A stretch of DNA of 64,000 bases from Chryseobacterium oryctis (GCF_025971925.1 NZ_JAPDHV010000001.1:186001-250000), one strand, 5' to 3'; positions 17,834 to 27,519 are shown, counted from the first letter of the stretch. Numbers and translations: made by a program. The notes: a model not told the origin generated them from the sequence alone.

Positions 17834-18628
17834 TTAATTACTATCTTTTCCCGTTCCGTATCCTTTTACAATTCCTCTCGGTGAGTTTTGAATGAACTGT
17901 AAAATTTCATCTCTTTCTGCTGTGGGAAGCATTTCTTTTTCAATATAATGAATCGCTTGAGAAACATTCATTTTCATCTGAAAAATAGCCCTGTAAATTT
18001 TCTGAATTTCAAAGATTTTTTCATTTGTAAACCCTCTTCTTCTTAATCCTACAGAATTAATACCTGCATAAGACATTGGTTCTCTTGCAACCTTTACATA
18101 AGGCGGAATATCTTTTCTCACCAAAGTACCACCAGAAATCATCACATGCTTCCCAATTTTACCAAATTGATGCACTGCTGATAAACCTCCCATTACGGTA
18201 TAATCACCAATTTCAACATGTCCTGCAATTCCACAACCGTTTACAATAATAACGTGATCTCCAATTACACAGTCGTGAGCAATGTGAGAAGTTGCCATAA
18301 TAAGACAATTCGAGCCTATTTTAGTATAACCTAAAGCTTTAGTTCCTCTGTTTACCGTTACACATTCTCTAATCGTGGTCTCATCTCCGATAATTACCTG
18401 AGTATCTTCACCATCAAACTTTAAATCCTGAGGAATAGCTGAAATTACAGTTCCTGGAAAAATTCTACAATTTTTCCCAATTCTTGCTCCATCCATTATG
18501 GTAACGTTTGGACCAATCCAAGTTCCTTCTCCGATTTCCACATCACCTGCAATTGTAGTAAAAGGTTCTACAATAACATTTTTGCTGATTTTCGCACGTT
18601 TATCAACGGCTGCTAATTGATGAATCAT
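17834..18628 (-). CDS. lpxA: Acyl-ACP--UDP-N-acetylglucosamine O-acyltransferase
   Basis: First enzyme of lipid A synthesis; it moves a 3-hydroxyacyl chain from ACP to the 3-OH of UDP-GlcNAc. The 264-residue protein has hexapeptide repeats forming the left-handed helix up to about residue 190, the catalytic His in SHIAHDCVIGDH near 125, and a C-terminal helical domain (RRRGFTNEKIFEIQKIYRAI). Its ATG follows the lpxC/fabZ stop with no gap, so the genes are coupled. Confidence 0.95.
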   Translation of the reverse strand: MIHQLAAVDKRAKISKNVIVEPFTTIAGDVEIGEGTWIGPNVTIMDGARIGKNCRIFPGTVISAIPQDLKFDGEDTQVIIGDETTIRECVTVNRGTKALGYTKIGSNCLIMATSHIAHDCVIGDHVIIVNGCGIAGHVEIGDYTVMGGLSAVHQFGKIGKHVMISGGTLVRKDIPPYVKVAREPMSYAGINSVGLRRRGFTNEKIFEIQKIYRAIFQMKMNVSQAIHYIEKEMLPTAERDEILQFIQNSPRGIVKGYGTGKDSN

Positions 18629-20026
18629 TTAATCAATTTTATTTTTTGCAACTTGAGCCATTAATTCTGCCTCTACTGCTATACTATCCCCAACATATCC
18701 ATACCCCTGCATATGAACTATACCTCTTCTAATAGGTTCGATAAGTTCAATTTTGAAGATAATTGTATCTCCCGGAACAACTTTTCTCTTGAATTTTACT
18801 TTATCAATCTTAATAAAATAAGTAGAATAGTTTTCAGGATCCGGGACACTTGCTAATACCAAAATACCTCCTGTCTGTGCTAATGCTTCAACTTGTAAAA
18901 CTCCAGGCATAACAGGCTCTTTAGGAAAATGTCCAACGAAGAAAGGTTCATTCATTGTTACATTTTTAAGCCCTACAACATGTGAATCTGAAAGCTCAAG
19001 AATTTTATCAATTAATAAAAACGGAGGTCTGTGAGGCATAAGCTTCATGATTCCGTTGATATCAAACACAGGTTCTTTTGTAAGGTCAAAATCAGGGACG
19101 TTTTTCTTTTTTTGCAATTTCCATTGACGATTCAATTTTTTTGCAAATTGTGTATTAACGAAATGTCCTGGTTTATTAGCAATTACCTTACCTTTTATTT
19201 TCACTCCTGCTAAAGCCAAATCACCAATTACATCTAGTAATTTATGCCTTGCAGCTTCATTTGGATAATTTAAATTTAAATTATCAAGAATTCCGTTTGG
19301 TCTTATTGACACGTTATCTTTACCAAAGGCTTTCTTCAGTTTTTCTGTAGTTTCGGGAGTTAAATCTTTATCTACATATACAATTGCATTAGAAATATCT
19401 CCACCTTTGATCAATCCGTGATCTAAAAGCATCTCTAACTCGTGCAAGAAACTAAATGTTCTTGCAGACGAAATTTCATCCTTAAACTCAGAAATATTTT
19501 TAAGAGTAGCATTTTGAGTTCCTAGAACCTTAGTCCCAAAATCTACCATTGTAGTAATTTCGTAATTATCTGAAGGAATAATTGTAATCTCGGAACCTGT
19601 AGCAGGATCATTATAAGTAAGAACTTCTTTTACTACCAAATATTCTCTCGCAATATTTTGTTCTACTACACCTACTTTTTCAATAGCTTCAACAAAAAAC
19701 TTTGATGAACCATCTAAAATTGGAGGTTCAGAAGCATCCATTTCTAAAATTGCGTTATCAATATCACAACCAACCAAAGCTGCTAAAAGATGCTCGCAAG
19801 TAGTAATTTTTACTCCTAATTTTTCTAATGTTGTTCCTCTTTCTGTTGCTACAACATAATTTACATCTGCCTCTACTTGAGGGTGTCCCTCTAAGTCAGT
19901 TCTTACAAATACAAAACCTGTATTTTCTTTTGCAGGTTTTATGGTAAGTTTTACTTCTCTACCGGTATGAAGACCAATTCCAGAAAGAGTAACCTCTTCC
20001 TGAAGTGTTTTTTGCATATCACTCAT
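18629..20026 (-). CDS. lpxC/fabZ: Bifunctional LpxC deacetylase / FabZ dehydratase
   Basis: A fusion of two enzymes, 465 residues, typical of Bacteroidota. Residues about 1-300 are LpxC, the zinc deacetylase committing to lipid A, with CEHLLAALVGCDIDN (zinc His), LDGSS and RHKLLDVIGDLAL (zinc His/Asp). Residues about 320-465 are FabZ, the 3-hydroxyacyl-ACP dehydratase, with LMPHRPPFLLID, the active-site GHFPKEPVMPG and QVEALAQTGG. Both domains look intact. The start MSDMQKTL overlaps the lpxD stop by 8 bp; the frame to 20053 would extend further into lpxD. Confidence 0.95.
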   Translation of the reverse strand: MSDMQKTLQEEVTLSGIGLHTGREVKLTIKPAKENTGFVFVRTDLEGHPQVEADVNYVVATERGTTLEKLGVKITTCEHLLAALVGCDIDNAILEMDASEPPILDGSSKFFVEAIEKVGVVEQNIAREYLVVKEVLTYNDPATGSEITIIPSDNYEITTMVDFGTKVLGTQNATLKNISEFKDEISSARTFSFLHELEMLLDHGLIKGGDISNAIVYVDKDLTPETTEKLKKAFGKDNVSIRPNGILDNLNLNYPNEAARHKLLDVIGDLALAGVKIKGKVIANKPGHFVNTQFAKKLNRQWKLQKKKNVPDFDLTKEPVFDINGIMKLMPHRPPFLLIDKILELSDSHVVGLKNVTMNEPFFVGHFPKEPVMPGVLQVEALAQTGGILVLASVPDPENYSTYFIKIDKVKFKRKVVPGDTIIFKIELIEPIRRGIVHMQGYGYVGDSIAVEAELMAQVAKNKID

Positions 20027-21050
20027 TAGTTTTATCTTTTGAGTTATTCTCAAGATTATTTATTCTGCTTACAATTTCAGTGAAATTTCTGAAATGCACA
20101 TAATTTCTCAAATAGTCATTATAGCTGATTGCAGGTGAACCGTACAATGTTTCTCTATCATTCACACTAGAATTCACACCACTTTGCGCCTGAATCCTCA
20201 CCTGATTTCCTATTTTGATGTGTCCTACAATTCCAACCTGACCTCCAATCTGATTCCAGTCACCTATCACCGTCGAACCTGCAATTCCTGCCTGCGCTGC
20301 AATTACATTATTCTGACCAATTTTCACATTATGAGCAATCTGGATGAGATTATCTATTTTAGTTCCTTTTCCAATAATCGTGGAACCTATAGTTGCCCTG
20401 TCAATACTACAATTAGAACCAATTTCCACATCATCTTCAACAATTACATTTCCTAATTGAGGAATTTTTTTGAATCCTTCTTTTGTAGGCTGGAAACCAA
20501 AACCATCTCCACCTATCACTGTATTGGAATGAATCACACAATTATCACCGATAATACAATAATCATAAATTCTGGCTCCACTATCAATTTTACAGTTTTT
20601 ACCAATCTTTACTCCTTTCCCTATATATACTTGGGGATAAATTTGTGTTCCTTCACCTATTTTTGCTTTTTCAGATACATATGTAAATGTTCCAATATAT
20701 ACTTTATCTCCTATTGTAGCTGTAGGATGAATAGAAGATCCCTCTTCAACTCCTTCTTTTCTACCTTGCATTTCCTGATACAGATTCATTAAAATCTGAA
20801 AAGAAAGATAAGCATCTTTTACTGCAATAATGGTAGAATTATAATTATCTTTTACAATAAGTTTTTCAGAAACAATCAAAACAGAACATTTTGAGGTATC
20901 CAAAAAATGAGAGAATCTATCTTGTGCTATAAAAGAAAGATGTCCTGATTCCCCATTCTCAATTGGTGAAACCCCTGTAATAAGTGTATTTCCGTCACCT
21001 ATTATTTTTCCGTCAATAAAACTGGCAATTTGCGAAGCTGTAAATTCCAT
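20019..21050 (-). CDS. lpxD: UDP-3-O-(3-hydroxyacyl)glucosamine N-acyltransferase
   Basis: Third acyl step of lipid A: adds a 3-hydroxyacyl chain to the 2-amino group. It has 343 residues from MEFTASQIAS (a few more if ATG 21057-21059 is used). The uridine-binding N-domain contains ENGESGHLSFIAQDRF. The hexapeptide-repeat helix contains SNTVIGGDGFGFQP, the catalytic His in LIQIAHNVKIG and GIAGSTVIGDW. A C-terminal helix ends the protein (FTEIVSRINNLEN). It is the first gene of the lpxD-lpxC/fabZ-lpxA run and is the canonical copy compared with the gene at 15665. Confidence 0.93.
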   Translation of the reverse strand: MEFTASQIASFIDGKIIGDGNTLITGVSPIENGESGHLSFIAQDRFSHFLDTSKCSVLIVSEKLIVKDNYNSTIIAVKDAYLSFQILMNLYQEMQGRKEGVEEGSSIHPTATIGDKVYIGTFTYVSEKAKIGEGTQIYPQVYIGKGVKIGKNCKIDSGARIYDYCIIGDNCVIHSNTVIGGDGFGFQPTKEGFKKIPQLGNVIVEDDVEIGSNCSIDRATIGSTIIGKGTKIDNLIQIAHNVKIGQNNVIAAQAGIAGSTVIGDWNQIGGQVGIVGHIKIGNQVRIQAQSGVNSSVNDRETLYGSPAISYNDYLRNYVHFRNFTEIVSRINNLENNSKDKTNE

Positions 21051-21122
21051 ATTCTGCAAAGATAAGAAATTCTATAATTCACAAACATTTTTTAGTTTTA
21101 GCATACTAAATTTTAATATACT

Positions 21123-22349
21123 TTAAGATTTCTGACCCTCTATTTCTCTTGGAAATGTTAAGATATATCTGGTTGTCTTATTCACAATAAGTCCTGATAA
21201 AAGCTGATTTTGTGACTCTTCAAGCCTCAACTTTGTTCCATTTTTCTGAAGCAAATAAATAGGTTGCTTTTCGGTATCGTAAGGAAGAAGCTTCCTTTTG
21301 ATTTCGTGTACCAGCTCATTCCCATTATTGATTTCAAAAAATTCATTGGTATTTATTACTTTTTCTTCAATAAATCTTTCATCAAACGGATGTGAAGAAA
21401 TAATAGTTTTAGGTAAGTTTCTCTGAATTACACATTTACACCAATAAGACAAAATAAAATCTTCTGATTTCTGCCAAAACTTCATAGCCTGAATCACATC
21501 ATTATCATCCAATTGTGTGAATCTTTCCACATCCTCATCAGATGCGGCAGCTTTTCCTCGATATAAAAAATATTTTAAATTTTCAGACGCAGGCAGATCA
21601 ACTCCCTGAGAAACAAGATATTTTGCTCTTTCTAAAATTTTCACCAAAAGAAACTCTGCAAGAGCCGAAGTTTTATGATAGTATACCTGCCAATACATAA
21701 ACATTCTTGCAGTAAGGAAGTTTTCAATAGAATAGACACCTTTAGCATCAATCACCAATTCCCCTTCTTCACAAACATTCATCATAGAAATAATTCGCTG
21801 TGTGTTTATATTTCCCTCGGAAACTCCCGTGAAAAAGCTGTCTCTATTTAAATAATCCAATCTATCAACATCTAATTGAGACGAAATGAGCTGATTAAAA
21901 AATTTTCTATGATATTTCCCTTGAAACATTTCAATCGCAATAGACAATTCTCCTTTAAACTCTACATTTAACCTATTCATCAATAGCAATGACAGTTTTT
22001 CGTGATGCCAATCATCCATCAACATATTTTCTAAAGCATGTGAGAACGGACCATGACCAATATCATGCATTAAAATTGCCAACATTGCTCCTTTTTCTTC
22101 TTCTTCAGAAATTTTCACACCTTTTTGCTTCAATGTTTCCAAAGCTGTAAACATCAAATGCATTGCGCCAATTGCATGATGAAATCTTGTGTGTGTAGCT
22201 CCTGGAAAAATCAGATTTAAAAGTCCGGTCTGCCCTATCCTTCTCAATCTTTGAAAATACGGATGCTCAATAATATCAAAAAGAATTTCGTGTGGGATCT
22301 TGATAAAACCGTGAACAGGATCATTGATGATTTTTAGCTTATTCTGCAT
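21123..22349 (-). CDS. HD-domain phosphohydrolase (dNTPase-like)
   Basis: A 408-residue soluble protein of the HD superfamily related to SAMHD1/YdhJ-type dNTP triphosphohydrolases. The N-terminal HD core is intact: DPVHGFIKIP, THTRFHHAIGAMHL (first His), MHDIGHGPFSHALEN (His-Asp pair and next His), and SSQLDVDRLDYLNRDSF, whose Asp completes the metal site. Hydrolysis of dNTP or another nucleotide is likely; the real substrate is not known. It lies upstream of lpxD with a 72-bp gap and is probably a separate unit. Confidence 0.8.
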   Translation of the reverse strand: MQNKLKIINDPVHGFIKIPHEILFDIIEHPYFQRLRRIGQTGLLNLIFPGATHTRFHHAIGAMHLMFTALETLKQKGVKISEEEEKGAMLAILMHDIGHGPFSHALENMLMDDWHHEKLSLLLMNRLNVEFKGELSIAIEMFQGKYHRKFFNQLISSQLDVDRLDYLNRDSFFTGVSEGNINTQRIISMMNVCEEGELVIDAKGVYSIENFLTARMFMYWQVYYHKTSALAEFLLVKILERAKYLVSQGVDLPASENLKYFLYRGKAAASDEDVERFTQLDDNDVIQAMKFWQKSEDFILSYWCKCVIQRNLPKTIISSHPFDERFIEEKVINTNEFFEINNGNELVHEIKRKLLPYDTEKQPIYLLQKNGTKLRLEESQNQLLSGLIVNKTTRYILTFPREIEGQKS

Positions 22350-22447
22350 TGAAAGGTCAAATATTAATAAACAAATTTAAGTATTTTAAATTTTAGGCTT
22401 TAATTAATTTATCATTAAAAAATAAACCTATACTATTTACAAAAGTA

Positions 22448-22479
22448 TTTGTACCATTTGTCTTTAAAAATTATCTTTG
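22448..22479 (+). promoter_or_regulatory. Bacteroidota-type promoter of the S41 peptidase gene
   Basis: TTTG at 22448-22451, a 20-bp spacer and TATCTTTG at 22472-22479 match the -33/-7 consensus. It is 25 bp before ATG 22505. Confidence 0.65.
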
Positions 22480-22504
22480 ATAGAAAAAAACGGAATAACT
22501 CTTA

Positions 22505-24145
22505 ATGAGAAAAATCTCAATATTCATTATATTATTTTTAGCTTTAAATTTCCCGGCTCAATCTCTTTTTGAAATTCAAAAATTAGAATCACTTTGTAAA
22601 GTTTGGGGATTTTTAAAATATTATCATCCCAATGTTTCAAAAGGAACTTTTAATTGGGACGAGCAACTTTTTCAGAAAATTGATGAGCTTGAGAAAGTCA
22701 ATAATAAACAGCAGCTGAATGAATTATATTCAAACTGGATTGAAAGTTTGGGTGCAGTCAATAAATGTAAAGACTGCTTAAAAAAAGAAAATAAGGTCTA
22801 TTTTCTTAAGAACTTTGATTTAAGCTGGATAAACAATCAAACTTATTTTGAAAATAATATTTCCAAGAAACTTCAACATATTCAAAACAACAGAAACATT
22901 CATGAAAATCATTATTTCGGAAAAGATGGCAGAAAAGTATTTTTCAGGAACGAAAACTCTTATGGTTCAAAGTTTATTTCGAAAAAAATTGGTCTTTTAG
23001 AATTATTCAGATATTGGAATTATATCGAATATTTTTTCCCATATAAATACAAAACAGACCAAAACTGGAACGATGTTTTAACGGAAATGATTCCTAAGTT
23101 TCTAAATATCAATAGTGACAAAAACTATCATTTAACTTTAGCCGAACTGGTTGCAAAAACTGATGATTCTCACGCTTACTTGTTTTCACCTTTGATTAGC
23201 TTAAATCAATACGGAAAAAGAAAAGTACCTATAGAATATTCTTACGCGGAAGGAAAGTTGGTTATCACAAAAATTCTCTCAACCAAGTTTAATGAAGAAA
23301 ATCCTTTAAAAGTCGGCGATGTCATTTATGATGTTAATAGCTTAACTATACCTCAAAAAATAAATGCTTTCGGAAAATACATTCCGGCTTCTAATACTTG
23401 GGGAAAAATAAAAAAAGTAAAAAATCTGTTCCTTTTTTCAAACAATGATTCTATTAACTTAAAACTGGAAAGAGACGGACAAAATTTAGCACTAAAAGTC
23501 AAAACCTATCTTTCAAAAGATATCATTAGTGAAAAACCTATTGCTCCCGAAAAATGGAAATTCATTGACAGTGAAAACAAAATCGGCTATGTAAATATGG
23601 GTGTTATTGAAAAGGAAGATTTGGGCGAGATGTATAAAAACCTACAATCAGCTGAATCTATTGTTTTCGATTTAAGAAACTATCCTAAAAAAACAATCAT
23701 TCCTTTAAGCAGAATTCTTTTACCTGAAAGCACAATTTATTATGAATTTAATTTCCCTGATACAAATTATTTAAGTAAATTTTATAGCATAAAAAACCAT
23801 ATCGGGACAAAAAATCTTGATTATTACAAAGGAAATATTGTTGTTTTAGTAGATGAAAACACTCAAAGCCAAGCCGAGACAACAACAATGATGCTAAAGC
23901 AACATCCAAAAGCAAAAATTATCGGAAGTAACACTTCCGGAGCAAACGGAGACATCATAAGTTTTAGAATAGCAGGGTTAGCTACCTGTTTTACAGGAAT
24001 TGGAGCCTATTATCCTAATGGACAAGAAACCCAAAGAATTGGAATAATCCCCGATATTATTATAAAACCTACAATAAAAGGAATAAAAGAAGGAAGAGAT
24101 GAAGTACTGGAAAGAGCTTTGGAGTATCTAAACACCGGACTTTAA
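22505..24145 (+). CDS. S41-family peptidase, secreted
   Basis: A 546-residue exported protein of the C-terminal-processing peptidase/tricorn-core family. A signal peptide (MRKISIFIILFLALNFPAQS) is followed by an N-terminal helical region. A PDZ-like segment near residues 250-330 contains LKVGDVIYDVNSL. The S41 catalytic domain contains KIGYVNMG, SIVFDLRNYP, DENTQSQAETTTMM with the probable nucleophile Ser, and IGSNTSGANGD. It probably cleaves proteins in the periplasm or outside; substrates are unknown. It has its own promoter, divergent from the HD gene. Confidence 0.8.
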   Translation: MRKISIFIILFLALNFPAQSLFEIQKLESLCKVWGFLKYYHPNVSKGTFNWDEQLFQKIDELEKVNNKQQLNELYSNWIESLGAVNKCKDCLKKENKVYFLKNFDLSWINNQTYFENNISKKLQHIQNNRNIHENHYFGKDGRKVFFRNENSYGSKFISKKIGLLELFRYWNYIEYFFPYKYKTDQNWNDVLTEMIPKFLNINSDKNYHLTLAELVAKTDDSHAYLFSPLISLNQYGKRKVPIEYSYAEGKLVITKILSTKFNEENPLKVGDVIYDVNSLTIPQKINAFGKYIPASNTWGKIKKVKNLFLFSNNDSINLKLERDGQNLALKVKTYLSKDIISEKPIAPEKWKFIDSENKIGYVNMGVIEKEDLGEMYKNLQSAESIVFDLRNYPKKTIIPLSRILLPESTIYYEFNFPDTNYLSKFYSIKNHIGTKNLDYYKGNIVVLVDENTQSQAETTTMMLKQHPKAKIIGSNTSGANGDIISFRIAGLATCFTGIGAYYPNGQETQRIGIIPDIIIKPTIKGIKEGRDEVLERALEYLNTGL

Positions 24146-24277
24146 ATCGGAAATAATAATATATCCTTTTAATCGTTTTCATTTAACTAATATTTAACTT
24201 TTTCCCTGCTCATTTTTGCAGATTTTAAAAAGATTTGGTCAACAATTTGATACAATAACCATGTAAAAAAATAAATT

Positions 24278-25822
24278 ATGTCAGAAAAGATATTATGGAT
24301 CGATGATGAAATAGATTTACTAAAACCACATATCGTATTCTTGGAGAAAAAAGGTTATCAGGTAACACCTGTTAACAACGTAAATGAGGCGTTAGAGCTA
24401 ATGGATTCTGAAAAATTTGCTCTTACACTCATTGATGAAAATATGCCAGGAATTTCCGGACTGGAAGCAATCCCTATGATAAAAGAGAAAGACAATTCTC
24501 TAAAAATAGTAATGGTGACGAAAAGTGAAGAGGAACACATTATGGAAGAAGCAATCGGTTCTCAGATTGCAGACTATATATTAAAGCCTGTAAATCCTAA
24601 TCAGATCTTACTTTCATTAAAGAAAAATTTGCAGCAAGATGATCTTGTTGAGCAAAAAACAATCTTGCAATATCAGCAAGAGTTTAGGAATCTTTCAATG
24701 GAATTGTCTTATTTAAGAACCTATCAAGAATGGGCAGAATATTACAAGAAAATCTTAAACTGGGAAATAAAATTCGATAAAGTAGCAGATAATGAATTTG
24801 CAGATCTTCTTCAGTCTCAAAAAGAAGAAGCCAATATTCAGTTTGCAAAATTTATTGAAAACAACTATGAAGACTGGTTGAATGATTCTGAAAAACCAAT
24901 CATGAGCCATACTCTTTTTAAAGAAAAAGTAAAACCTGAGGTTGAAAAAGAAAAGGTACTTTTATTAATGGTTGACAATCTGCGATACGACCAATGGAAA
25001 GTAATTGAACCTCTATTCACGAAGTTTTACAATAAAGTTTCTGAAGATTATTATTACAGTATCTTGCCAACGGCTACACAGTACGCAAGAAATTCGTTTT
25101 TTGCAGGTCTAATGCCTTCTGAAATTGAGAAACGTTTTCCTGATAAATGGTTTAATGATAATGAAGAAGGGAATAAAAATGAATACGAACGAGATTTCCT
25201 TGAAGATCAGATGAAGAGAATCGGGCTTGGCTCAAAATCAATGAAATATCTAAAAGTTTTGAATGCCGATTTTGAAAGAAAAATTTACGATGACTTCAAT
25301 CAGCACAAAAACAATGATTTATTGGTAATCGTGTACAATTTCATCGATATCCTTTCCCATGCAAAAACCGACAACCACATTGTCGATCAATTGATTAGAG
25401 ATGACAAGACGTTCCGCTCACTTACCTATAACTGGTTTGAAAACTCTTCATTAATAAAGATCATCAAAACAGCAGCAGAAAACGGATTCAAATTAGTTAT
25501 CACCACAGATCACGGAACTGTTTATGTAAAAAAACCAAGCAAAGTTGTCGGTGATAGAGAAACATCTACTAATATTAGATATAAAACAGGTAAAAGTTTA
25601 ACTTATGACGACGGTGATGTTTGGGCGATTACAAATCCCGAAAAACTTTTTTTACCAAAAGGAAACTTAAGCTCAAAATATATTTTTGCTAAAAATAACA
25701 TCTTCCTTGCTTACCCTAAAAACTATAATCATTTTGTAAACTATTATAAAGAAACTTATCAACATGGTGGTATTTCTCTAGAAGAATGTATCATTCCTAT
25801 AAGTATTTTAGAACCCAAATAG
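24278..25822 (+). CDS. porX: PorX, T9SS regulator with receiver and PglZ domains
   Basis: A 514-residue response regulator needed for type IX secretion and gliding in Bacteroidota. Residues 1-120 are a receiver domain: acidic pair Asp9/Asp10, phosphoacceptor Asp53 in LIDENMPG, Thr in VMVTKSE and Lys in ILKPVNP. A helical linker follows. Residues about 210-510 are a PglZ/alkaline-phosphatase-like domain (LLLMVDNLRYDQW, DILSHAKTDNH, ITTDHGTVYV), which in characterised PorX is a metal-dependent phosphodiesterase acting on linear oligonucleotides. The partner kinase PorY is not in the window. Confidence 0.93.
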   Translation: MSEKILWIDDEIDLLKPHIVFLEKKGYQVTPVNNVNEALELMDSEKFALTLIDENMPGISGLEAIPMIKEKDNSLKIVMVTKSEEEHIMEEAIGSQIADYILKPVNPNQILLSLKKNLQQDDLVEQKTILQYQQEFRNLSMELSYLRTYQEWAEYYKKILNWEIKFDKVADNEFADLLQSQKEEANIQFAKFIENNYEDWLNDSEKPIMSHTLFKEKVKPEVEKEKVLLLMVDNLRYDQWKVIEPLFTKFYNKVSEDYYYSILPTATQYARNSFFAGLMPSEIEKRFPDKWFNDNEEGNKNEYERDFLEDQMKRIGLGSKSMKYLKVLNADFERKIYDDFNQHKNNDLLVIVYNFIDILSHAKTDNHIVDQLIRDDKTFRSLTYNWFENSSLIKIIKTAAENGFKLVITTDHGTVYVKKPSKVVGDRETSTNIRYKTGKSLTYDDGDVWAITNPEKLFLPKGNLSSKYIFAKNNIFLAYPKNYNHFVNYYKETYQHGGISLEECIIPISILEPK

Positions 25823-25855
25823 TTTTTTTTCATAGTTTATTTAATTTTGGGTTGA

Positions 25856-25885
25856 GGCGGAAAAAATCAATTGATTTTTTCCGCC
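25856..25885 (+). terminator. Perfect palindromic terminator of porX
   Basis: A 30-bp perfect palindrome starts GGCGGAAAAAATCAA and ends with the inverse, TTGATTTTTTCCGCC, followed by TTTTT. It lies 34 bp after the porX stop. Confidence 0.85.
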
Positions 25886-25998
25886 TTTTTAATATTCATA
25901 TCTTCGCGTGACAAAGAGAAATTAAAGATAAAATACAAGTCCTTATTTCTATTTATCAGAAAATTTGAATTATTAATTTACCTATTACGAATAATCAC

Positions 25999-26763
25999 AT
26001 GAGGCTAATCACATACAACGTAAACGGAATACGAGCTGCATTTACTAAGGATTTTCTAGGTTGGTTAAAGTCTGCTGATCCAGATGTTATCTGCATTCAG
26101 GAAAGCAAAGCAGGTAATGACCAAATAGATATTGAAAGTCTTGAAAAATTAGGATATCATAGTTATTGGCATTCAGCACAAAGAAAAGGCTACAGTGGGG
26201 TCGGAATCGCCTCAAAAATAAAACCCAATCATGTAGAATATGGATGTGGAATTGAAAGCTATGATAATGAAGGAAGAATAATCCGAGCTGATTTTGATGG
26301 TTTTTCTGCAATTTCTGTTTATGTTCCGTCTGCATCAAATATTGAAAGGTTAGATTTTAAAATGCAATTCTGCCATGATTTCCTTAATTATATAAAGGAG
26401 CTAAAGAAGACTATTCCAAATTTGATCATTTCAGGGGACTTTAATATCTGTCATCAGGCAATTGATATTCACGACCCTGTTCGATTAAAAAACGTATCAG
26501 GATTTTTACCAATGGAAAGAGAATGGATGACAAATTTCATTGAGGAATGCGAACTAATAGACTCTTTCAGATTCTTTAATAACGAACCTGATAATTATAC
26601 CTGGTGGAGCTACAGACAAAATTCCAGAGCAAAAAATAAAGGATGGAGATTAGATTACAATTTTGCAACGTATTCTTTAAAAGAGAAACTTTCAAGAGCT
26701 GTAATATTAAAAGAAGCCGTACATTCTGACCATTGTCCTGCTCTTCTCGAAGCTAACATATAA
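25999..26763 (+). CDS. xth: Exodeoxyribonuclease III
   Basis: AP endonuclease and 3'-5' exonuclease of base excision repair, 254 residues. Motifs of the exonuclease-endonuclease-phosphatase fold are present: LITYNVNGIRAA, ICIQESKAG (metal Glu), ISGDFNICH, YTWWSYR, GWRLDYNF and the catalytic VHSDHCPALLE at the C-terminus. The gene is monocistronic between porX and convergent rlpA, with terminators on both sides. Confidence 0.93.
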   Translation: MRLITYNVNGIRAAFTKDFLGWLKSADPDVICIQESKAGNDQIDIESLEKLGYHSYWHSAQRKGYSGVGIASKIKPNHVEYGCGIESYDNEGRIIRADFDGFSAISVYVPSASNIERLDFKMQFCHDFLNYIKELKKTIPNLIISGDFNICHQAIDIHDPVRLKNVSGFLPMEREWMTNFIEECELIDSFRFFNNEPDNYTWWSYRQNSRAKNKGWRLDYNFATYSLKEKLSRAVILKEAVHSDHCPALLEANI

Positions 26764-26765
26764 AT

Positions 26766-26795
26766 AAAAAAGCCAACTTTAAAAGTTGGCTTTTT
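26766..26795. terminator. Hairpin terminator between xth and rlpA
   Basis: AAAAAAGCCAACTTT (26766-26780) pairs with AAAGTTGGCTTTTT (26782-26795). A/T tracts on both sides make it suitable for both convergent genes. Confidence 0.85.
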
Positions 26796-26816
26796 CTTTA
26801 ATTTAAAATCATAAAT

Positions 26817-27188
26817 TTAATCGACAATTTCATATTCCACCGGAATAGTCCCATGACTAATATCTCCGATTTCATCGAACGCGGCTTTAGACATATCTAA
26901 AGCTCTTGATGAATGGAAAGGCCCTCTATCATTTACTCTTACAATTACCTCTTTTCCATTGTTCAGATTGGTTACTTTAATATTAGTACCAAAAGGAAGC
27001 GTTCTGTTTGCTGCAGTAAATTTTGTGTTATCAAAAATTTCTCCGCTAGCTGTTTTTCTACCGTTAAATTTATCGTGGTAGTACGATGCATAACTTGTTT
27101 TTTTCGCATCTATGGCAATATTCGTAAAAGAATAAATACCAAAGGTTGAAATCATCATTATGATTACGAGAATGAATCTTTTCATCAT
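26817..27188 (-). CDS. RlpA-like septal lytic transglycosylase domain protein
   Basis: A 123-residue exported protein with an N-terminal hydrophobic signal (MKRFILVIIMMISTFGIYSF) and a double-psi beta-barrel of the RlpA type. ASYYHDKFNGRKTASGE, then FTAANRTLPFGT, then VIVRVNDRGPF are the hallmark motifs, with the Asp of NDRGPF at the active-site position. RlpA cleaves denuded glycan strands at the septum in some bacteria and is a structural lipoprotein in others. This one lacks a SPOR domain and a lipobox. The upstream region carries repeated ATGTTAA sites that could regulate it. Confidence 0.85.
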   Translation of the reverse strand: MMKRFILVIIMMISTFGIYSFTNIAIDAKKTSYASYYHDKFNGRKTASGEIFDNTKFTAANRTLPFGTNIKVTNLNNGKEVIVRVNDRGPFHSSRALDMSKAAFDEIGDISHGTIPVEYEIVD

Positions 27189-27490
27189 TTTGAACTTTTA
27201 TTGGTTTTGACTCAGCAAAAGTATCATGAAAGTTCTAAACTCCACAGCCAACATGTTAAAATATGTTAACAAAAGTCGAATTATATGTTAACTACTCTCG
27301 TAACCTACTATTAATAGGTAGTTTACAGTACTATGTTAAAATATGTTAAAAACAAGCCTGTTTTGTTAATGAATTTAACTAATTAATGCATAATTTCATT
27401 TTACAGAAAAACAAATACATTGATTATCAATAAATTAATTAAAATTAAATATTTTAAATTTAAAAAAAATAACTTCAAAACTAAATAAAA
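27189..27490. other. Gap with repeated operator-like sites upstream of rlpA
   Basis: No gene is seen. The part next to rlpA carries ATGTTAAAATATGTTAA twice (27253-27269 and 27333-27349), one extra ATGTTAAC (27285-27292), and a palindromic centre TATTAATA at 27309-27316 flanked by CTAC and GGTAG. The distal part, about 27360-27490, is plain A/T-rich sequence in which I see nothing else. Confidence 0.5.
27253..27350. promoter_or_regulatory. Direct-repeat cluster, candidate operators
   Basis: Two exact copies of the 17-bp ATGTTAAAATATGTTAA lie 80 bp apart (start to start). Each is itself a tandem of ATGTTAA with 10-bp spacing, about one helical turn. A fifth half-site sits between them. The cluster lies 65-162 bp upstream of rlpA on its 5' side. 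The regulator is unknown. Confidence 0.45.
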
Positions 27491-27519
27491 AAAACCAATG
27501 AGATTTACTCATTGGTTTT
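27491..27519 (-). terminator. Hairpin terminator of the surface-protein pair
   Basis: AAAACCAATGAG (27491-27502) pairs with CTCATTGGTTTT (27508-27519), with a T-rich tract after it on the minus strand. It follows the stop at 27541. Confidence 0.8.

Noticed and set aside
20184-20792. Two plus-strand open frames opposite lpxD
   Set aside because: They are antisense shadows of the hexapeptide-repeat coding pattern; lpxD is clearly the real gene.
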